Assembly (NCBI GenBank): GCA_051294375.1
Contig: CM119264.1
Location: 27,447,469-27,511,468 of the forward strand
Length of the DNA: 64,000 nucleotides
Reading direction: 5' to 3'
DNA from: Paraspadella gotoi
Lineage: Eukaryota > Chaetognatha
This document shows, in pieces, positions 22,923-35,779 of this stretch; position 1 is the first letter of the stretch, and each line of letters starts with the position of its first letter. The notes beneath the pieces are model-generated. The model made no database searches and was not told the origin of the DNA. It saw only the letters and a list, made by a program, of their open reading frames with translations. The position numbers and the translations under genes are program-made.

Positions 22923-23029
22923 ATGCCCGCCGCCTGAAAGGTGATAAATTCCGGCAGGAAAGGCGGTGTTTCGTGGGTTTGTGGAATGGAGGGAACGGGA
23001 GAGTGAAGGGCGAAGTATAAAAATCAAGT

Positions 23030-23690
23030 TGACTGAGCATTGAGTACTGAGTAGTCAACAAAAGAAAAGGAGACGTTTGAAAATCCTGATTAGTTAATCG
23101 CTGAAGGAAAACGTGAAACTTGAAGGAGAATGAGATGAATATTAAAGAGTTTTGAATGTAAAATGTAAATGAGCGTTTTTATACGAAAGCAACAAGGTTG
23201 ATTCAGTAAAGAAAACAAATAAAAAATGTGAAAGAAGATAATTGTCACGACAATTTTAACTTTAAATTAAAATTAAAAATCTAAAAATATATAAAAGTTA
23301 AAAAAAACAAACCATGAGATCTATCTTTAAGCTCTAAATAATATTTTGCTGTTGAGAGCGAATCTTTTAATTAAGTTGTAAAGAGGTCGTATTATGTACA
23401 TATGAAGACCTATTTTATCCAAACGTCGACGCGAAAGTTGTGCTGATAATAATGAAAGTTTATGTATATATCTTTAGCTTTTATATCCCAGCACAACAAA
23501 TAACAAACCCAATAAAGAAAATATCGTTTGGGTTCTGTTACTCATTACGTGGTTGTCGCGGGTTTACAACTAATTGGATTGTCGAAGCGACATCAGCGAT
23601 CTGGCTTGCGCAGAAGCTTTAGACTTTTTGTTCATGAATATAAAGGTTATCTCAAAATATTTAAAGTTTTTAACGAATATCCTTCACTCC
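23030..23690. other. Intergenic sequence
   Basis: Nothing recognisable is seen. Confidence 0.5.
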
Positions 23691-23722
23691 TCTGTCTGTC
23701 TGTCTCTCTGTCTGTCCGTCTC

Positions 23723-23778
<56 letters not shown>

Positions 23779-23866
23779 TCTTCTCTGTCTGTCTCTCTCT
23801 CTCTCAGTCTGTCTGTCTGTCTGTTTGTCTGTCTTCTGTCTTCTCTCTCTCTTTTTCTCTCTCTCT

Positions 23867-23903
<37 letters not shown>

Positions 23904-24019
23904 GCTCTCTCTCTCTTTTTTCTCTCTCTCTCTCTCTCTCTCTCCTCTTCTCGTCTCTCTCTCTCTCCGTTTTTCTCTCTGCTCTGTCTTCTCTCTCTCT
24001 CGTCTCGCAGTCTGTCTGT

Positions 24020-24093
<74 letters not shown>

Positions 24094-24105
24094 CTTCTTC
24101 TTTTC
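23691..24105. repeat. Complex CT/GTCT microsatellite
   Basis: More than 400 bp alternates between CT and CTGT tetranucleotide arrays. Confidence 0.95.
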
Positions 24106-24109
24106 TCAT

Positions 24110-24660
24110 GATATCTATCTCTAATTTTGTCGCAGTCTCTGTCTCTATCTCTCCCCCTCCACCCCCGCCACTTTTCGAGCCCCGGAAATAAAATTTAAAC
24201 AGATTTCTTCTCCCGCAGCGAAAGACGACATTTTAAGACGAACGACCTTTTGAGTTTTTCTGGTTTTCCTTCAGATGGTCGGGGCCTCGATGGCTTCATT
24301 GCAGAAACCGATTCACGGCGCGGGGCTCCGTTGTGGAATATCCGAGATCGATACTCGGATAGCGGAGCTGCGTGGCATTTGCTCGTACGGATTAACATTT
24401 GCGATCCTGGTCGGGATAAAGATGGTTCACTGTAGAATTGGGTTAAGTTGTTTCGTTTTTAATTGTGTCAAGGAATCATTGGATGAAGTCAATGTGCGTT
24501 GTGAATGAGATGTGAGAGATGAGATAACAAAATCGGTTCATCCAATGCGTTGCGCCGCAGTGACTTTATTTTCACGTGTATGACGCTAGTACGCGCGGCA
24601 GAACTAAAAACAACAATCTAGTAACAGGAACAATAATTATATCATTAACCTCTTACGTGG
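24110..24660. other. Mixed-composition sequence
   Basis: A moderately GC-rich patch at 24200-24440 is open in more than one frame on both strands. No domain, splice site pair or start context stands out. Confidence 0.35.
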
Positions 24661-24735
24661 AATTGAATGAAAGTAAAGACTAAAGTAAAGAGAAATGAGC
24701 AATTGATATTGAATTCTTCTTCTTTTTTTACGTCG

Positions 24736-24741
24736 TCGTTT

Positions 24742-24775
<34 letters not shown>

Positions 24776-24777
24776 TT

Positions 24778-24811
<34 letters not shown>

Positions 24812-24812
24812 A
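24736..24812. repeat. (GTC)n trinucleotide array
   Basis: About 25 GTC units with one interruption. Confidence 0.95.
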
Positions 24813-24882
24813 TCAACATTCATCGCGACGTTTTGCCGATTTCTCTCTCGTTCACTCTCGCTCAATCCCGGTTCCCCCGGCC

Positions 24883-25170
24883 TCTCTCTCTCTCTCTCTC
24901 TCTCTCTCTCNNNNNNNNNNNNNNNNNNNNNNNNNNNNNNNNNNNNNNNNNNNNNNNNNNNNNNNNNNNNNNNNNNNNNNNNNNNNNNNNNNNNNNNNNN
25001 NNNNNNNNNNNNNNNNNNNNNNNNNNNNNNNNNNNNNNNNNNNNNNNNNNNNNNNNNNNNNNNNNNNNNNNNNNNNNNNNNNNNNNNNNNNNNNNNNNNN
25101 NNNNNNNNNNNNNNNNNNNNNNNNNNNNNNNNNNNNNNNNNNNNNNNNNNNNNNNNNNNNNNNNNNNNNN

Positions 25171-25204
<34 letters not shown>
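24883..25204. repeat. (CT)n - 260 N - (AG)n
   Basis: A CT array runs into a gap of 260 N (24911-25170). An AG array leaves the gap. The repeat therefore changes strand inside the gap. Confidence 0.9.
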
Positions 25205-25206
<2 letters not shown>

Positions 25207-25530
25207 TTGGGAGGAAAATGAGGTAAGATAAAAGGAAAATAGAAAAAAAATAAAGCGAATCGAGTAAAACGAAAGGAAAATGACAAAGATTAAGAAAAAG
25301 CGATTTGGAAAAAGAAAAGAAATTGATAGAAAGGGAGGAAGGGAGGAAAAACGAGTAAAAAAGAAAGGAAGGGAGGAAGGAGATAGAAGAAAGAAAGGGA
25401 GGAAGGAGGAAAGAGGGAAAAAGGGAAGGAGGAAAGAGGGAGAAAGGGAGAAAGAAGATAGAGGAAAAGGGGGAGGAAGGGAGGAAAGAACCTGGAGGAA
25501 AGGAGAGAAAATCATGGGCTCGTGTCACTA
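25205..25530. repeat. Polypurine tract
   Basis: A G/A-rich stretch with GGGAGGAA words. No gene is seen. Confidence 0.75.
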
Positions 25531-25544
25531 GCCGAGTGAGAGGA

Positions 25545-25546
25545 AA

Positions 25547-25614
<68 letters not shown>
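25545..25614. repeat. (GA)n microsatellite
   Basis: About 65 bp of GA. A short CTTCCTC-rich segment follows at 25705-25785. Confidence 0.95.
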
Positions 25615-25617
<3 letters not shown>

Positions 25618-26339
25618 TCTGGCGCGTTTCACTCGTCCTCTTTGCTCGGGACTCGTGGCGTCGCCTCGCGACTCGGAGGCGTGAAAAGCGAAAAAAAGAG
25701 CAAATGCTCTTTTTCTTCTTCTTCCTCTCCCTCCTCTTCCCCCTCTTCCTCTTCCTCCTCCTCCTCCTGCTCCTCTTCCTCACTGGCGGGGAAGAGAGTT
25801 TTCTGCTTTCGAAAAAATCTCGCCTAGAGAGAGTAAGAAAAAAAATGGGGGGAAAATTAATCAAAAAAATAAAAAAAAAGAAAAAAAAAAGGAATAAAGA
25901 TGAAATTAAAAAGGAGTACCTCACGCGCTCATGAAAATAGTATCACCAAAAAATAAAAATCTCACGTCACAAGAATTGGATCTAACTCCTCGTCGCGCCA
26001 TCTCGAGTCCACGACGCGAATTTATTTAAATTGATATTTTTTACATGTTCTATCGAAGAAAAAAAAATATGGTTCGTATTTTATCTCCCGTCGCATCTTT
26101 GCTGGCATCATAATAGCGCCATAGAAATCCCGTGGCACGCAGCAAGGGAAAAGATCCCGTGTGTGTGAGAAAGACATGGAGGAAAAAAACAGGATAATAA
26201 AAATATAAAAAAAAAGAAAAAGAAGGGAGGAAAAAAAAGGAAAATGGGCTGCGAAGACGGGACACAAAACCGGATATTAAGGCATGGTGACATCTGCCCG
26301 GGATGAGGACGGAACAAATTTCTTAAGGAGCCGTCCAAA

Positions 26340-26634
26340 GGGTGGAAAGGAGAGGGAGAGAAGGGGGAGAGAGAAAGAGAAGGAGGGAGGGAGAGAGAGA
26401 GAGGGAAAGGGAGAGATAGAGGGNNNNNNNNNNNNNNNNNNNNNNNNNNNNNNNNNNNNNNNNNNNNNNNNNNNNNNNNNNNNNNNNNNNNNNNNNNNNN
26501 NNNNNNNNNNNNNNNNNNNNNNNNNNNNNNNNNNNNNNNNNNNNAGAGAGAGAGAAAGAAAGAGAGGGAGGGAGGGAGAGAGAAAGAGAGAGAGACAGAC
26601 TGACAGACAGACTGAGAGAGAGAGAGAGAGAGAG
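26340..26634. repeat. (GA)n-rich region around a 121-N gap
   Basis: Purine-rich GA/GGGA sequence lies on both sides of a gap at 26424-26544. Confidence 0.9.
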
Positions 26635-26884
26635 TTCCCTTAAATGATCAGATCAGATTATAGCTCCTTCGTCGAATTTTTTTTCAAATTCAATTTAGAC
26701 TCTTTCTAATGTTTTACGTTTTTGTTTACTTTCACTGATTCTGTTTACAGGACGTCATTAAAATATTATGGCATAGTTTATAAAAAAATAATATTACATC
26801 AATTACCAAAGAAAGAATCCTCTTTCCAAACTATAAACCGCGTTTACAATCAATAAACTAGTTCCAACTGTTTATTTATTTCTA

Positions 26885-27611
26885 AGCCTTACCCCCCCCT
26901 GCCGGTCATCAAATTCGCCAACCATTAAACCTTTTCAACCAATAAAAATCCTTTTCAACTAATCTAAATATTTTTACAACCAATCACCCTTTACAACCAA
27001 TCACCCTCTCTCCCCAAACAATCACCCGATCCAACCAAGCACCCTCCCTCTCCAATCAATCCCCTTCTCCAACCAATCATCTTCTCTCCTCAACCAATCA
27101 CCCTTGACAAGCAATCACTCCCCAATCAATAACCCTCCCTTCTAAACCAAACGCCCTTCCTCTTCAACCAATCACCCTATCTCCCCAACCAATCACCCTT
27201 CCTCTTCAACCAATCACTCTCCCTCCCCAATCAATCCCTCTCCCTCTCCAACCAATCACCGTCATTCCCTAACCAATCACTCTCCCTCCCCAACCAATCA
27301 CCCTCTCCAAGCAATCTTCCANNNNNNNNNNNNNNNNNNNNNNNNNNNNNNNNNNNNNNNNNNNNNNNNNNNNNNNNNNNNNNNNNNNNNNNNNNNNNNN
27401 NNNNNNNNNNNNNNNNNNNNNNNNNNNNNNNNNNNNNNNNNNNNNNNNNNNNNNNNNNNNNNNNNNNNNNNNNNNNNNNNNNNNNNNNNNNNNNNNNNNN
27501 NNNNNNNNNNNNNNNNNNNNNNNNNNNNNNNNNNNNNNNNNNNNNNNNNNNNNNNNNNNNNNNNNNNNNNNNNNNNNNNNNNNNNNNNNNNNNNNNNNNN
27601 NNNNNNNNNNN
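26885..27611. repeat. CCAATCA minisatellite running into a 290-N gap
   Basis: From about 26930 to 27321 a unit of roughly 13-20 bp, consensus aaccaatcaccctc(ccc), is repeated more than 20 times with variable C/T-rich linkers. It then disappears into the gap 27322-27611. Each unit holds a CCAAT pentamer. Confidence 0.85.
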
Positions 27612-27714
27612 CTTCACATGATTTTAATAGAGTTTAATCATTCATTCGCCTATCATTTAATTAATATCTTTTTTTATTTTAATTTTAATAATTTTTTTTA
27701 TTCTGGATTTTTTT

Positions 27715-27901
27715 NNNNNNNNNNNNNNNNNNNNNNNNNNNNNNNNNNNNNNNNNNNNNNNNNNNNNNNNNNNNNNNNNNNNNNNNNNNNNNNNNNNNNN
27801 NNNNNNNNNNNNNNNNNNNNNNNNNNNNNNNNNNNNNNNNNNNNNNNNNNNNNNNNNNNNNNNNNNNNNNNNNNNNNNNNNNNNNNNNNNNNNNNNNNNN
27901 N
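27715..27901. other. 187-N gap
   Basis: A run of undefined bases. Confidence 0.99.
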
Positions 27902-28237
27902 GTTACTGGTTCGCCGAACGGGTCCTAATTTCGTCCCCGTCACTGTTTCGAATTCTGTCATTTTATTGGCACCTTTGGAATCGAAGAAGCTTCATTGGCA
28001 CCTTTTGTAACCTTGCCGCCCGAATTTGCAATGCTGGGAATCTTGTTCACCTTAACCAGCTGAGCTTAGTGTTGCCATCATTATTTTGAGGAGCTTCATA
28101 CATGAACAGACTTTAGTATTGATTTATAGCCAATTTTAGCCATAATATTTAGATCACAATCTTAATAAATTATCAAAACATTAAAACACCCTTCAAATTT
28201 AGTTTTTTAAACTTTGCTCTCATAGTTGATATAATTT

Positions 28238-28340
28238 AAACCCATAATTGACACTAATTTAAACCCATAATTGTCACTAATTTAAACCCATAATTGTCAC
28301 AAATTTAAACCCATAATTGTCACTAATTTAAACCCTACCT
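28238..28340. repeat. 23-bp tandem repeat
   Basis: Four full units and part of a fifth, consensus aaacccataattgtcactaattt (a 23-base unit starting at 28238, 28261, 28284 and 28307). They differ by at most a base or two. Confidence 0.92.
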
Positions 28341-28600
28341 TTCCGAAAACATTTTTATGATTAGCGTCCGTTATTAATTCGATTAGAAGCATCGCTGTTA
28401 TTTCCATTTTCGCCACCATAATTGTTGGCATTCCTTCCGTCTTCACCGTCTTGACTGATGCTGCGCTGCGATACGCTGCTCTGCTCTGCGCTGCGCTGAA
28501 CTTTCAACCTTCGATCGTCTCCGGTTTTTTGAAAGGCGATGGATTTTGAATTCTTCCTCCTGAGTCTCAATTTAAATTTCATGGGTTTTTCCAGATTTTC

Positions 28601-28603
<3 letters not shown>

Positions 28604-28654
<51 letters not shown>

Positions 28655-28682
28655 GTGTCTCTCTCTCTTCTCTTCTCTCTCA

Positions 28683-28739
<57 letters not shown>

Positions 28740-28746
28740 CTTCTCT
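28604..28746. repeat. (CT)n microsatellite
   Basis: About 140 bp of interrupted CT. Confidence 0.95.
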
Positions 28747-28749
28747 CAA

Positions 28750-30432
28750 GCAACTACTATGCATTTATGCCTCCGAGTCACAGATCTTAACGCTTCGCTA
28801 AACGCGTTACCGCGTACAAACGTTTGCATTTCGGAAAAAAAAAACTTACTCTTTCCACTATTGTTCAGTTGTTACTTACAATGATGATTAACTTTGTACC
28901 ACAACACAAATTTAGGCCGAACGGAAAGGATTGGTTAGAAACATGCTCCACCCGTTTCTAATGATAAAATAGTGCCATTTTTTGGGCAACTTTTAGCCAA
29001 AAAAATTTCCATGTCCATTTTTGTCATTTTTTACTTACGACTTTCTGATTGTTGAATGCCAAGGAAAAGTGAGAAAAGTTTTTTACTTTGGAAATCCGTT
29101 CTTTCTTATCTTCTTTTACCTCTGGGTAAATTATTTAAGCTGTAAATTCATTTATAGTTATGCCTATGAATGAATTTTAAAGTTAACAAGTCAAAAGTTG
29201 GAGTTTTCAGCTTTATCATAATTTGTAAACAAAAATAAATCAAATGCGTTGAAATTAACAGAAAATATAGCCTAATTGAATAAGCTTTTAACACCTATAA
29301 CAATTATCAAAAAAACTTTTTTGTTTAGCCACAAATAATTTTTAAAGACGTCTTTTAAAATTATGCTGACTTTTTGTGACTTGCCATTTATTTTTTTGAT
29401 AAAGCAGAATATTTACAACTCATTTATTAGTTTTAAAGATGAGGTACATACTAGACCTTGCATTAATTAAAAAAAAACCGCATCCTTTTAACCCATGGGA
29501 AAGCTCAGGACTTTTTTCTTCAGAATCGACAGATTTTTGCGGAAAATTTTTCCGCAAATATCTGCGCATTTACTAAATTTGCTAGGCACCAAAATTGAAA
29601 GAAAAAAATCATTGCGCTTACCCCGTTCATTTTCTTTCTTATAATGAATCAAAAAATTTTTCATTGATTTGATTCAATTCTAAATGAAAGAAAAATTAAG
29701 TGATAAGAAAGAGGGAAAGTGCAGAGAACAAGAAGAGGAGAAGGGGAAGATTTGAGAGAGAATGAGGTGAAAAAAAAAAGAAAAAGAGAAAGGCAAAAGG
29801 GATAAAAGTAGCAGAGATTAAGATAATGGCTGGAAAGGAGGGGGGAAATTAAAGAAAAAGTAAGGGGAAAGAAAGGAAGGAGAGAATAAGAGAAAAAAAA
29901 AGATAAAGGGAAATGGAGGAGAAGCAGGGAAAAGCTAGGTGTGGTTAAAAATTGAAAAGTGAGGTCGTGATATGAAAGGGAAGGAAGGGTTTAGAAAAAA
30001 TGAAAGCTTGCTGAAGAAGAAAGGTAACGAGGAGAAAACAGGAGGATATGGAGAAGGAAAAATGGTAATACAGATATTTGTTGTCTTTTGCTGAATAGTT
30101 TGCTCTAAATAAAAGATACAAAAATTATTTATAGGAATTCGATCTTTTAAATAGTTTTCTGTACCATGAAAATTCATACATACTTTTTTTTAAAAACTAA
30201 GGAAGTTATTGAGATCTTAGATTGATAAGCATCAAGAAATCTTGTCTTTACCGTATTTTAACTCATAGAATTTTATCTGGGACGTACTATGTCATAAGGA
30301 GAGGAAGATAACTATAGCCCTACGTTTTTTTAAATGAAGAAAGATTTCATACTAGTCAATGAAGATCATCAGAGATTGAACGTAAATTAAGTTCAGATTC
30401 CATTGTCGAAAAAGAGTCTGATTGTAGGCGGA
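28750..30432. other. Intergenic sequence
   Basis: AT-rich, with a purine-rich patch at about 29695-30060. No gene is seen. Confidence 0.5.
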
Positions 30433-33400
30433 ACCTAACATCTTCGAACTGTCAACGGCCCAAATTTAAGACGCCACCGCTCGCTGGCTTTAAAACTGTG
30501 GCTCGAGCTTTGGTGGAGCTTTGGTAGCCGGTGCTTGGTTAGCTTGTGCTTAGCGGAAGGTGATTATGAACGGGCCTCGCGATGCGGTAGTTGTTACTTA
30601 GTTAGCCGTGCTTTAGGTTGATCAGAGGTCAATGCTTGGGATGACCCTCATTTGAAGCTCAAAACCGTAAATCGCGTCGATGTTTAGGTGTCTTGCGCGA
30701 TTGGGACGGCCCGTCTTGCTTTTCTTGCTTTGGGATAAGTTTCTAGGTAGTTTTGAATGCTTGCCGAGGGTTGGTGGTCCGATGCTTGGTTTCGCTCTCA
30801 TCGACGCCCAAAATTCGTAAATCGCGTTCTTGGATTACAATCTTATCCGTCTCTGAGCTTCCGGACTGGGGCGCGACCCTCATAACCGGTCTTAGCGGGA
30901 AAAAAGCGAGGATGAGAAGTAAAGGGATGAGCAGAGAGGGATGAGAAGAGCGAGAGAGGAGGGAGAGAGAGAGGCGAGGGAGAGAGGAGGGATGAGAGAG
31001 AGCGAGAGAGAGAGGGAGCGTAGAGAGGGAGACGGGGGAAAGGAAAAAGAAGAAAGGTGGAGGAAGCGGAAGCAAGATTGAAAAGAAAAGGAGAAAAAAA
31101 AGCAAGGTATTAAGGAGAGAAGGTTTAGGTTCTTAACAAGAATTCAGTTTTTCTAGAGAGAGAGAGGAGAGAGAGAGAAGAGAAGATAAGAGAGAGCAGA
31201 GCAGAGAACGAGAGAGATACAGCGAGAGAGAGAGACGAGAGGAGAGAGATAGATGAGATAGATTAGATAGAGATAGAATAGATAGCAAATGAGCTAGATA
31301 GATAGATAGATAGAATATAGACGTAGAAGATATCAAATGGACAAAGGAAAAGTAGAAATGAAAAAGGAAAGGAATAAAAAAAAAAAAAGAAGTGAAAACA
31401 TGATGAAAGAGAAGAAAAAAAACAAACATAAAGAGAACACACACAATTATAGAAATTTGAACGAATTCAAAATTCAGACACTAGATATAAAAAATAAAAA
31501 AAATTTCGTACTCTTAAAATGATATTGAGGATTCAAATAGAAGAGAGAGAGAGAGAGAGACGGGAAGGAAGAGAGAGTGAGGAGAGAAGACGGGAGATGG
31601 GAGAGGAGATGGAAGAGGAGAGAGGAGAGAGAGAGAGAGAGAGAGATCGGAGAACGAGAGCGGGATGTCTTGATTCATCTCCAGCAGATTGCGGCGTTCC
31701 CTTTGTCCCGCCCCCCTCGCCCTCCCCGGCTTTGGATTTGTTAACGCGCTATCATCCGGACGGAGAATCGAAAGAAGGGAAATGGATTAATTTAAATGAG
31801 AGAGAGCAACAGAGACTTTGTTAGAGGGAGAAGAGAGCGAGAGGAGAGAGTGAGAGATAGAAGGAGAGAGACGAAGAGAGCAGAAGAGAGAGAGAGAGAG
31901 AGAGAGGAAAGAGAGTGAGAGAGAGAGAAGAGAAGAGAAGAGAGATGAGAAGAGAGAAGGTCGTCCTCCGTTCTCTATTTTCATGATCTGAATGAAACTG
32001 AGCAAAGAGTAAAACAAACGGCATTTACAACGAAGAGGAGCAATCTATGGCGCTTGGCGTTTCCTAAACGGCATGTCACTCTTTTCGCGATTCTCCAGTG
32101 AGACTCGTTCTTTCCGAGCAAATTCCGTTCTGTAAGTGTAGCTACGACGAAACGACGACGACCGACGACGACGACGATTGCCCGTTGGATTATTTTCGAT
32201 GAGGACTTTAGCTCTCTTTTCAAAAGGCGCCCCATTTTGCTCCCTAATCCCAGAAATTAATTTTAATTTTAAATATTTATAAGACAGTTTAATTATTTAC
32301 AACAACAATTTATTATTAAAAGACAAACATGTTTTTGGTGCCAAAAATGTTTTTGTTGAATATATTACAAAATAATTAAACTGTCTTATAATCTACAAAC
32401 ACATAATTAAATATTAAGCATTATTTATCAGTATAAAAAGGTGAATAACAGACTAAATCCTTAATCTAATCTCTAACACTTAATTTCCTAAATCTAATCC
32501 TTAAACCTTATTTGTCCTTAATTGTAAACCTTAATTAATAACCATTAACCATTAACCTAATTAGTAATCATTAACCCCAATTTTTAACCTAAACGTTCAA
32601 ACATAAAATTAAATATTGATCGTTATTTAGACAAAATGAGACGTTCTGGAAATAAGGCCTAGATTACTTTTTAAATAAAAATATGAACGATAATATTAAA
32701 TTATATTAATATTCGACAAAAACGTCAGCTGAGGATTTCTTTTTAAATAAAAATATTCGAAATCATTAAATATATAATTATCGACAAAATCTCAGCTGAG
32801 GCGAAAAAATGCAAACCTCGCAGGCGGCCTGTTATACACAACACTGCGTACATAAATGATTCGCAAAGAAATATGAATATTAACTTAATATTATTTTAAT
32901 ATTAAATATTTTGTATTTTAGGATAATTATATGAAAAATATATTGACAAAATAAATGTTCATTTTTTTAATTTTATAATATCATATATATGAGTATTTAG
33001 TGAATATAATTTAAGACATTATTTCTATTAAAATTTTAAAAAAATATTAATACTAACTAATATCAAAATTTGTGTAAAAATTATTTAAATTTATTCCATT
33101 TCAAAATTTTAATAAACGCTAAAATTAATCATAATGATGTGCCAAAATTAAACATTCTTTTCCGAATAAGCTTACGAAGAGTGAGAAAAAGAGAAAAAGA
33201 AAAACTAAGAGGCTTCTTCCCTTTTCTCCTCGACTCATTTGTCAGGAATCAACTCACAAAAAGAAAAAAAAAAAAAGAAAAAGCAGAGAGAAAAATGAAT
33301 CGACAAATCTCATTGTTATATAACGGGAAAAGAGGAAAAAAAAATTGAAAGAAAAAGGAGATAAATTTACGGTGGAAAGGTAAAACAATGAAACGACGCG

Positions 33401-33746
33401 AATCAGAAACCCGCGATTGAAAAAGGAAGATGACGATGCTGGAATGGATAACAAAGATAACAAGGAAGTTTAATCCAGAAAATATTGTAAACAAACAAAC
33501 TTTCTCCATCGAAAAATTTGAAAAAAAAACACGACGAAGCCATATTTTTTAATTAAAAAAAAAAAAAAAAAACTCGGAGAAAAAGTTTAATTATTCGCAT
33601 TTCGAAAAATTGAATATCGTTGTGACAAACAAATTTCTTTTGATTGCGAGGAAATTAAAATGATTTCACACTGCACTTACAATAGTTGAGCGTCTTAAAC
33701 TGAAAATTCTCTCCTCTCCTCCTTCTCTCTCTCTCTCTCTCTCTCT

Positions 33747-33799
<53 letters not shown>

Positions 33800-34520
33800 T
33801 CCACATTGAAAATGCTTGATTATCATACATACATCGATAGATATAAATACATTATTTTAATCCAAAAGGAAAACTTGCTTCGCTTTGACTAAGCGATCTT
33901 CTTCTTGATGATGATTGAAGATCTTCACTGGATTTCTTCTCTGAGAAGCCGAACATTTTTCACCATAAGCGAAATCAAGCTCTCACTCTTTCCGAGTTCA
34001 CGAAAGGTCGCAACATTGCGAAGTTAATTAAACCGTACACCGAGGAAACAATTCGCTCGACATCAGACAAATTGTATAGAATAACTTTTACTGGTATAAA
34101 CAAAAAACATTTCAGTCGTATGCCACGAATTATTTCACAATTTTTATTTCAAAACGGCCCGTCGCCAATTAAGGCGAAAGCAATTGAACCACATAAAAGC
34201 CAGTTGGCTGGCCCTGACTGAATTGCTCTCACGACTCACATCAACTAAACGGCGCATTTCAGTCCGCTCACAGCCTTCGAGTCGATTATATCCGAGCAAT
34301 CCAGCGCCATAAACGTGGCACTAGTAGAGCGAAGCGCAACCCTACTTAACGCGGCATCGAGTCGAGACCGCAGCGGCTATAAAGAGTAAGTACGAACAAC
34401 TATCGAAGCCACCGACCTGTTTCCCGCCATTTTCTAAGAGCGCCTCGCGTTGCCAAAGGTGAACGTCGCGCCGCTTCTGGATTTTACGCGACGCCCCCTT
34501 AGGTATGGCGACGTGCGTTG
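30433..34520. repeat. Segment copy A (partial)
   Basis: The left part of a unit that recurs as copies B and C. It begins at cctaacatcttcgaact, includes GA/CT arrays, the 20-bp terminal-repeat palindrome (32277-32391), AT-rich sequence and a 'ggctataaagagtaagtac' segment. It ends at a gap of 25 N (34521-34545). It differs from C mostly by scattered one- or two-base insertions and deletions. Confidence 0.85.
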
Positions 34521-34545
34521 NNNNNNNNNNNNNNNNNNNNNNNNN

Positions 34546-35512
34546 GCTAACATCTTTCGAACGTCAACGGCCAAATTAAGACGCCACCGCCTCGCTGTAA
34601 AACTGTGCTCGATGCTTGGTTGGAGCTTGGTAGCCGGTGCTTGGTAGCTTGTGCTTAGCGGAAGGTGATTTATGAACGGGCCTCGATGGTAGTTACTTAG
34701 TAGCCGTTGCTTGGTGATCAGAGGTCAATGCTTGGATGACCCTCATTGAAGCTCAAAACCGTAAATCGGTCGATGTTTAGTGTCTGGCGATTGGTGGACG
34801 GCGTCTTGCTTTTTTCTTGCTTTGGGATAAGTTCTAGGTAGTTGAATGCTTGCCGAGGGGTGGTCGATGCTTGGTTCGCTCTCATCGACGCCCAAAATCG
34901 TAAATCGGTCTTGGATTAAATCTTATCCGTCTCTGCTCCGACTGGGCGCGACCTCTAACCGTCTTAGCGGAAAAAGGGAGAGAGAAAGGGAGAGAGAGAG
35001 CAAGAGACGGAGCGAGAGACGGCGGGGGAGAGAGGGGGGGAGAGAGAGGGAGGAGAGAGGAGGAGAGAGGAGCGAAGAGGAACAAAGAACGGGAAAGAAA
35101 GTAGAGGTGGAGAAGCGGAAGAAGTTGAAGAAAAAGGAGAAAAACAAGCAGAGGATTAGGAGAAGGTTTAGGTCTATAAACAACGCCAATTTAGTTTTTT
35201 CTAGAGAGAGAGAGAGAAGAGGGAGAGAGAGAAGAGAGAGAAGAGAGAGATAGATAGAGAAAGAGATGAAAGACATAGATACGTAGATCGATAGATAGAT
35301 AGATATGATTAATATATAGATAACGAAAGGAAAGGAAGTAGAATGAAGATAGAGAGGATAGTAAATAGAAAAGAAGAAACAGAAATAAACAACATAAAGA
35401 GACACCAAATATGAAATTGAACGAATTCAACATAATTCAGAACGACGCCTATAAAAATAAAAAATCCTGTAAACTCTAAATATATTTGAGGGATTCCAAA
35501 TAGGAGAGAGAG

Positions 35513-35579
<67 letters not shown>

Positions 35580-35746
35580 AGAGAACGAGAGCGGGAGTGT
35601 CTTGTACATCTAGCAGTCGGCTGTCCCTTGTCCCGCCCCCTCTCCCGGGCTTCTTGTTTAACGCGCTATCATCGGACAGAATGAAAGAAAGGAAATGGAT
35701 AAGATTAAATGAGAGAAGAGCAACAGAGCTTTGGTTTATAGGCAGG

Positions 35747-35779
<33 letters not shown>

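Noticed and set aside
22824-23027. Poly-glycine open frame
   Set aside because: Product of a (CCG)n array; flanks have no domain or splice signals.
28230-28340. CRISPR-like array (23-bp repeats)
   Set aside because: Units are directly adjacent with no spacers, and the genome is eukaryotic; it is a simple tandem repeat.
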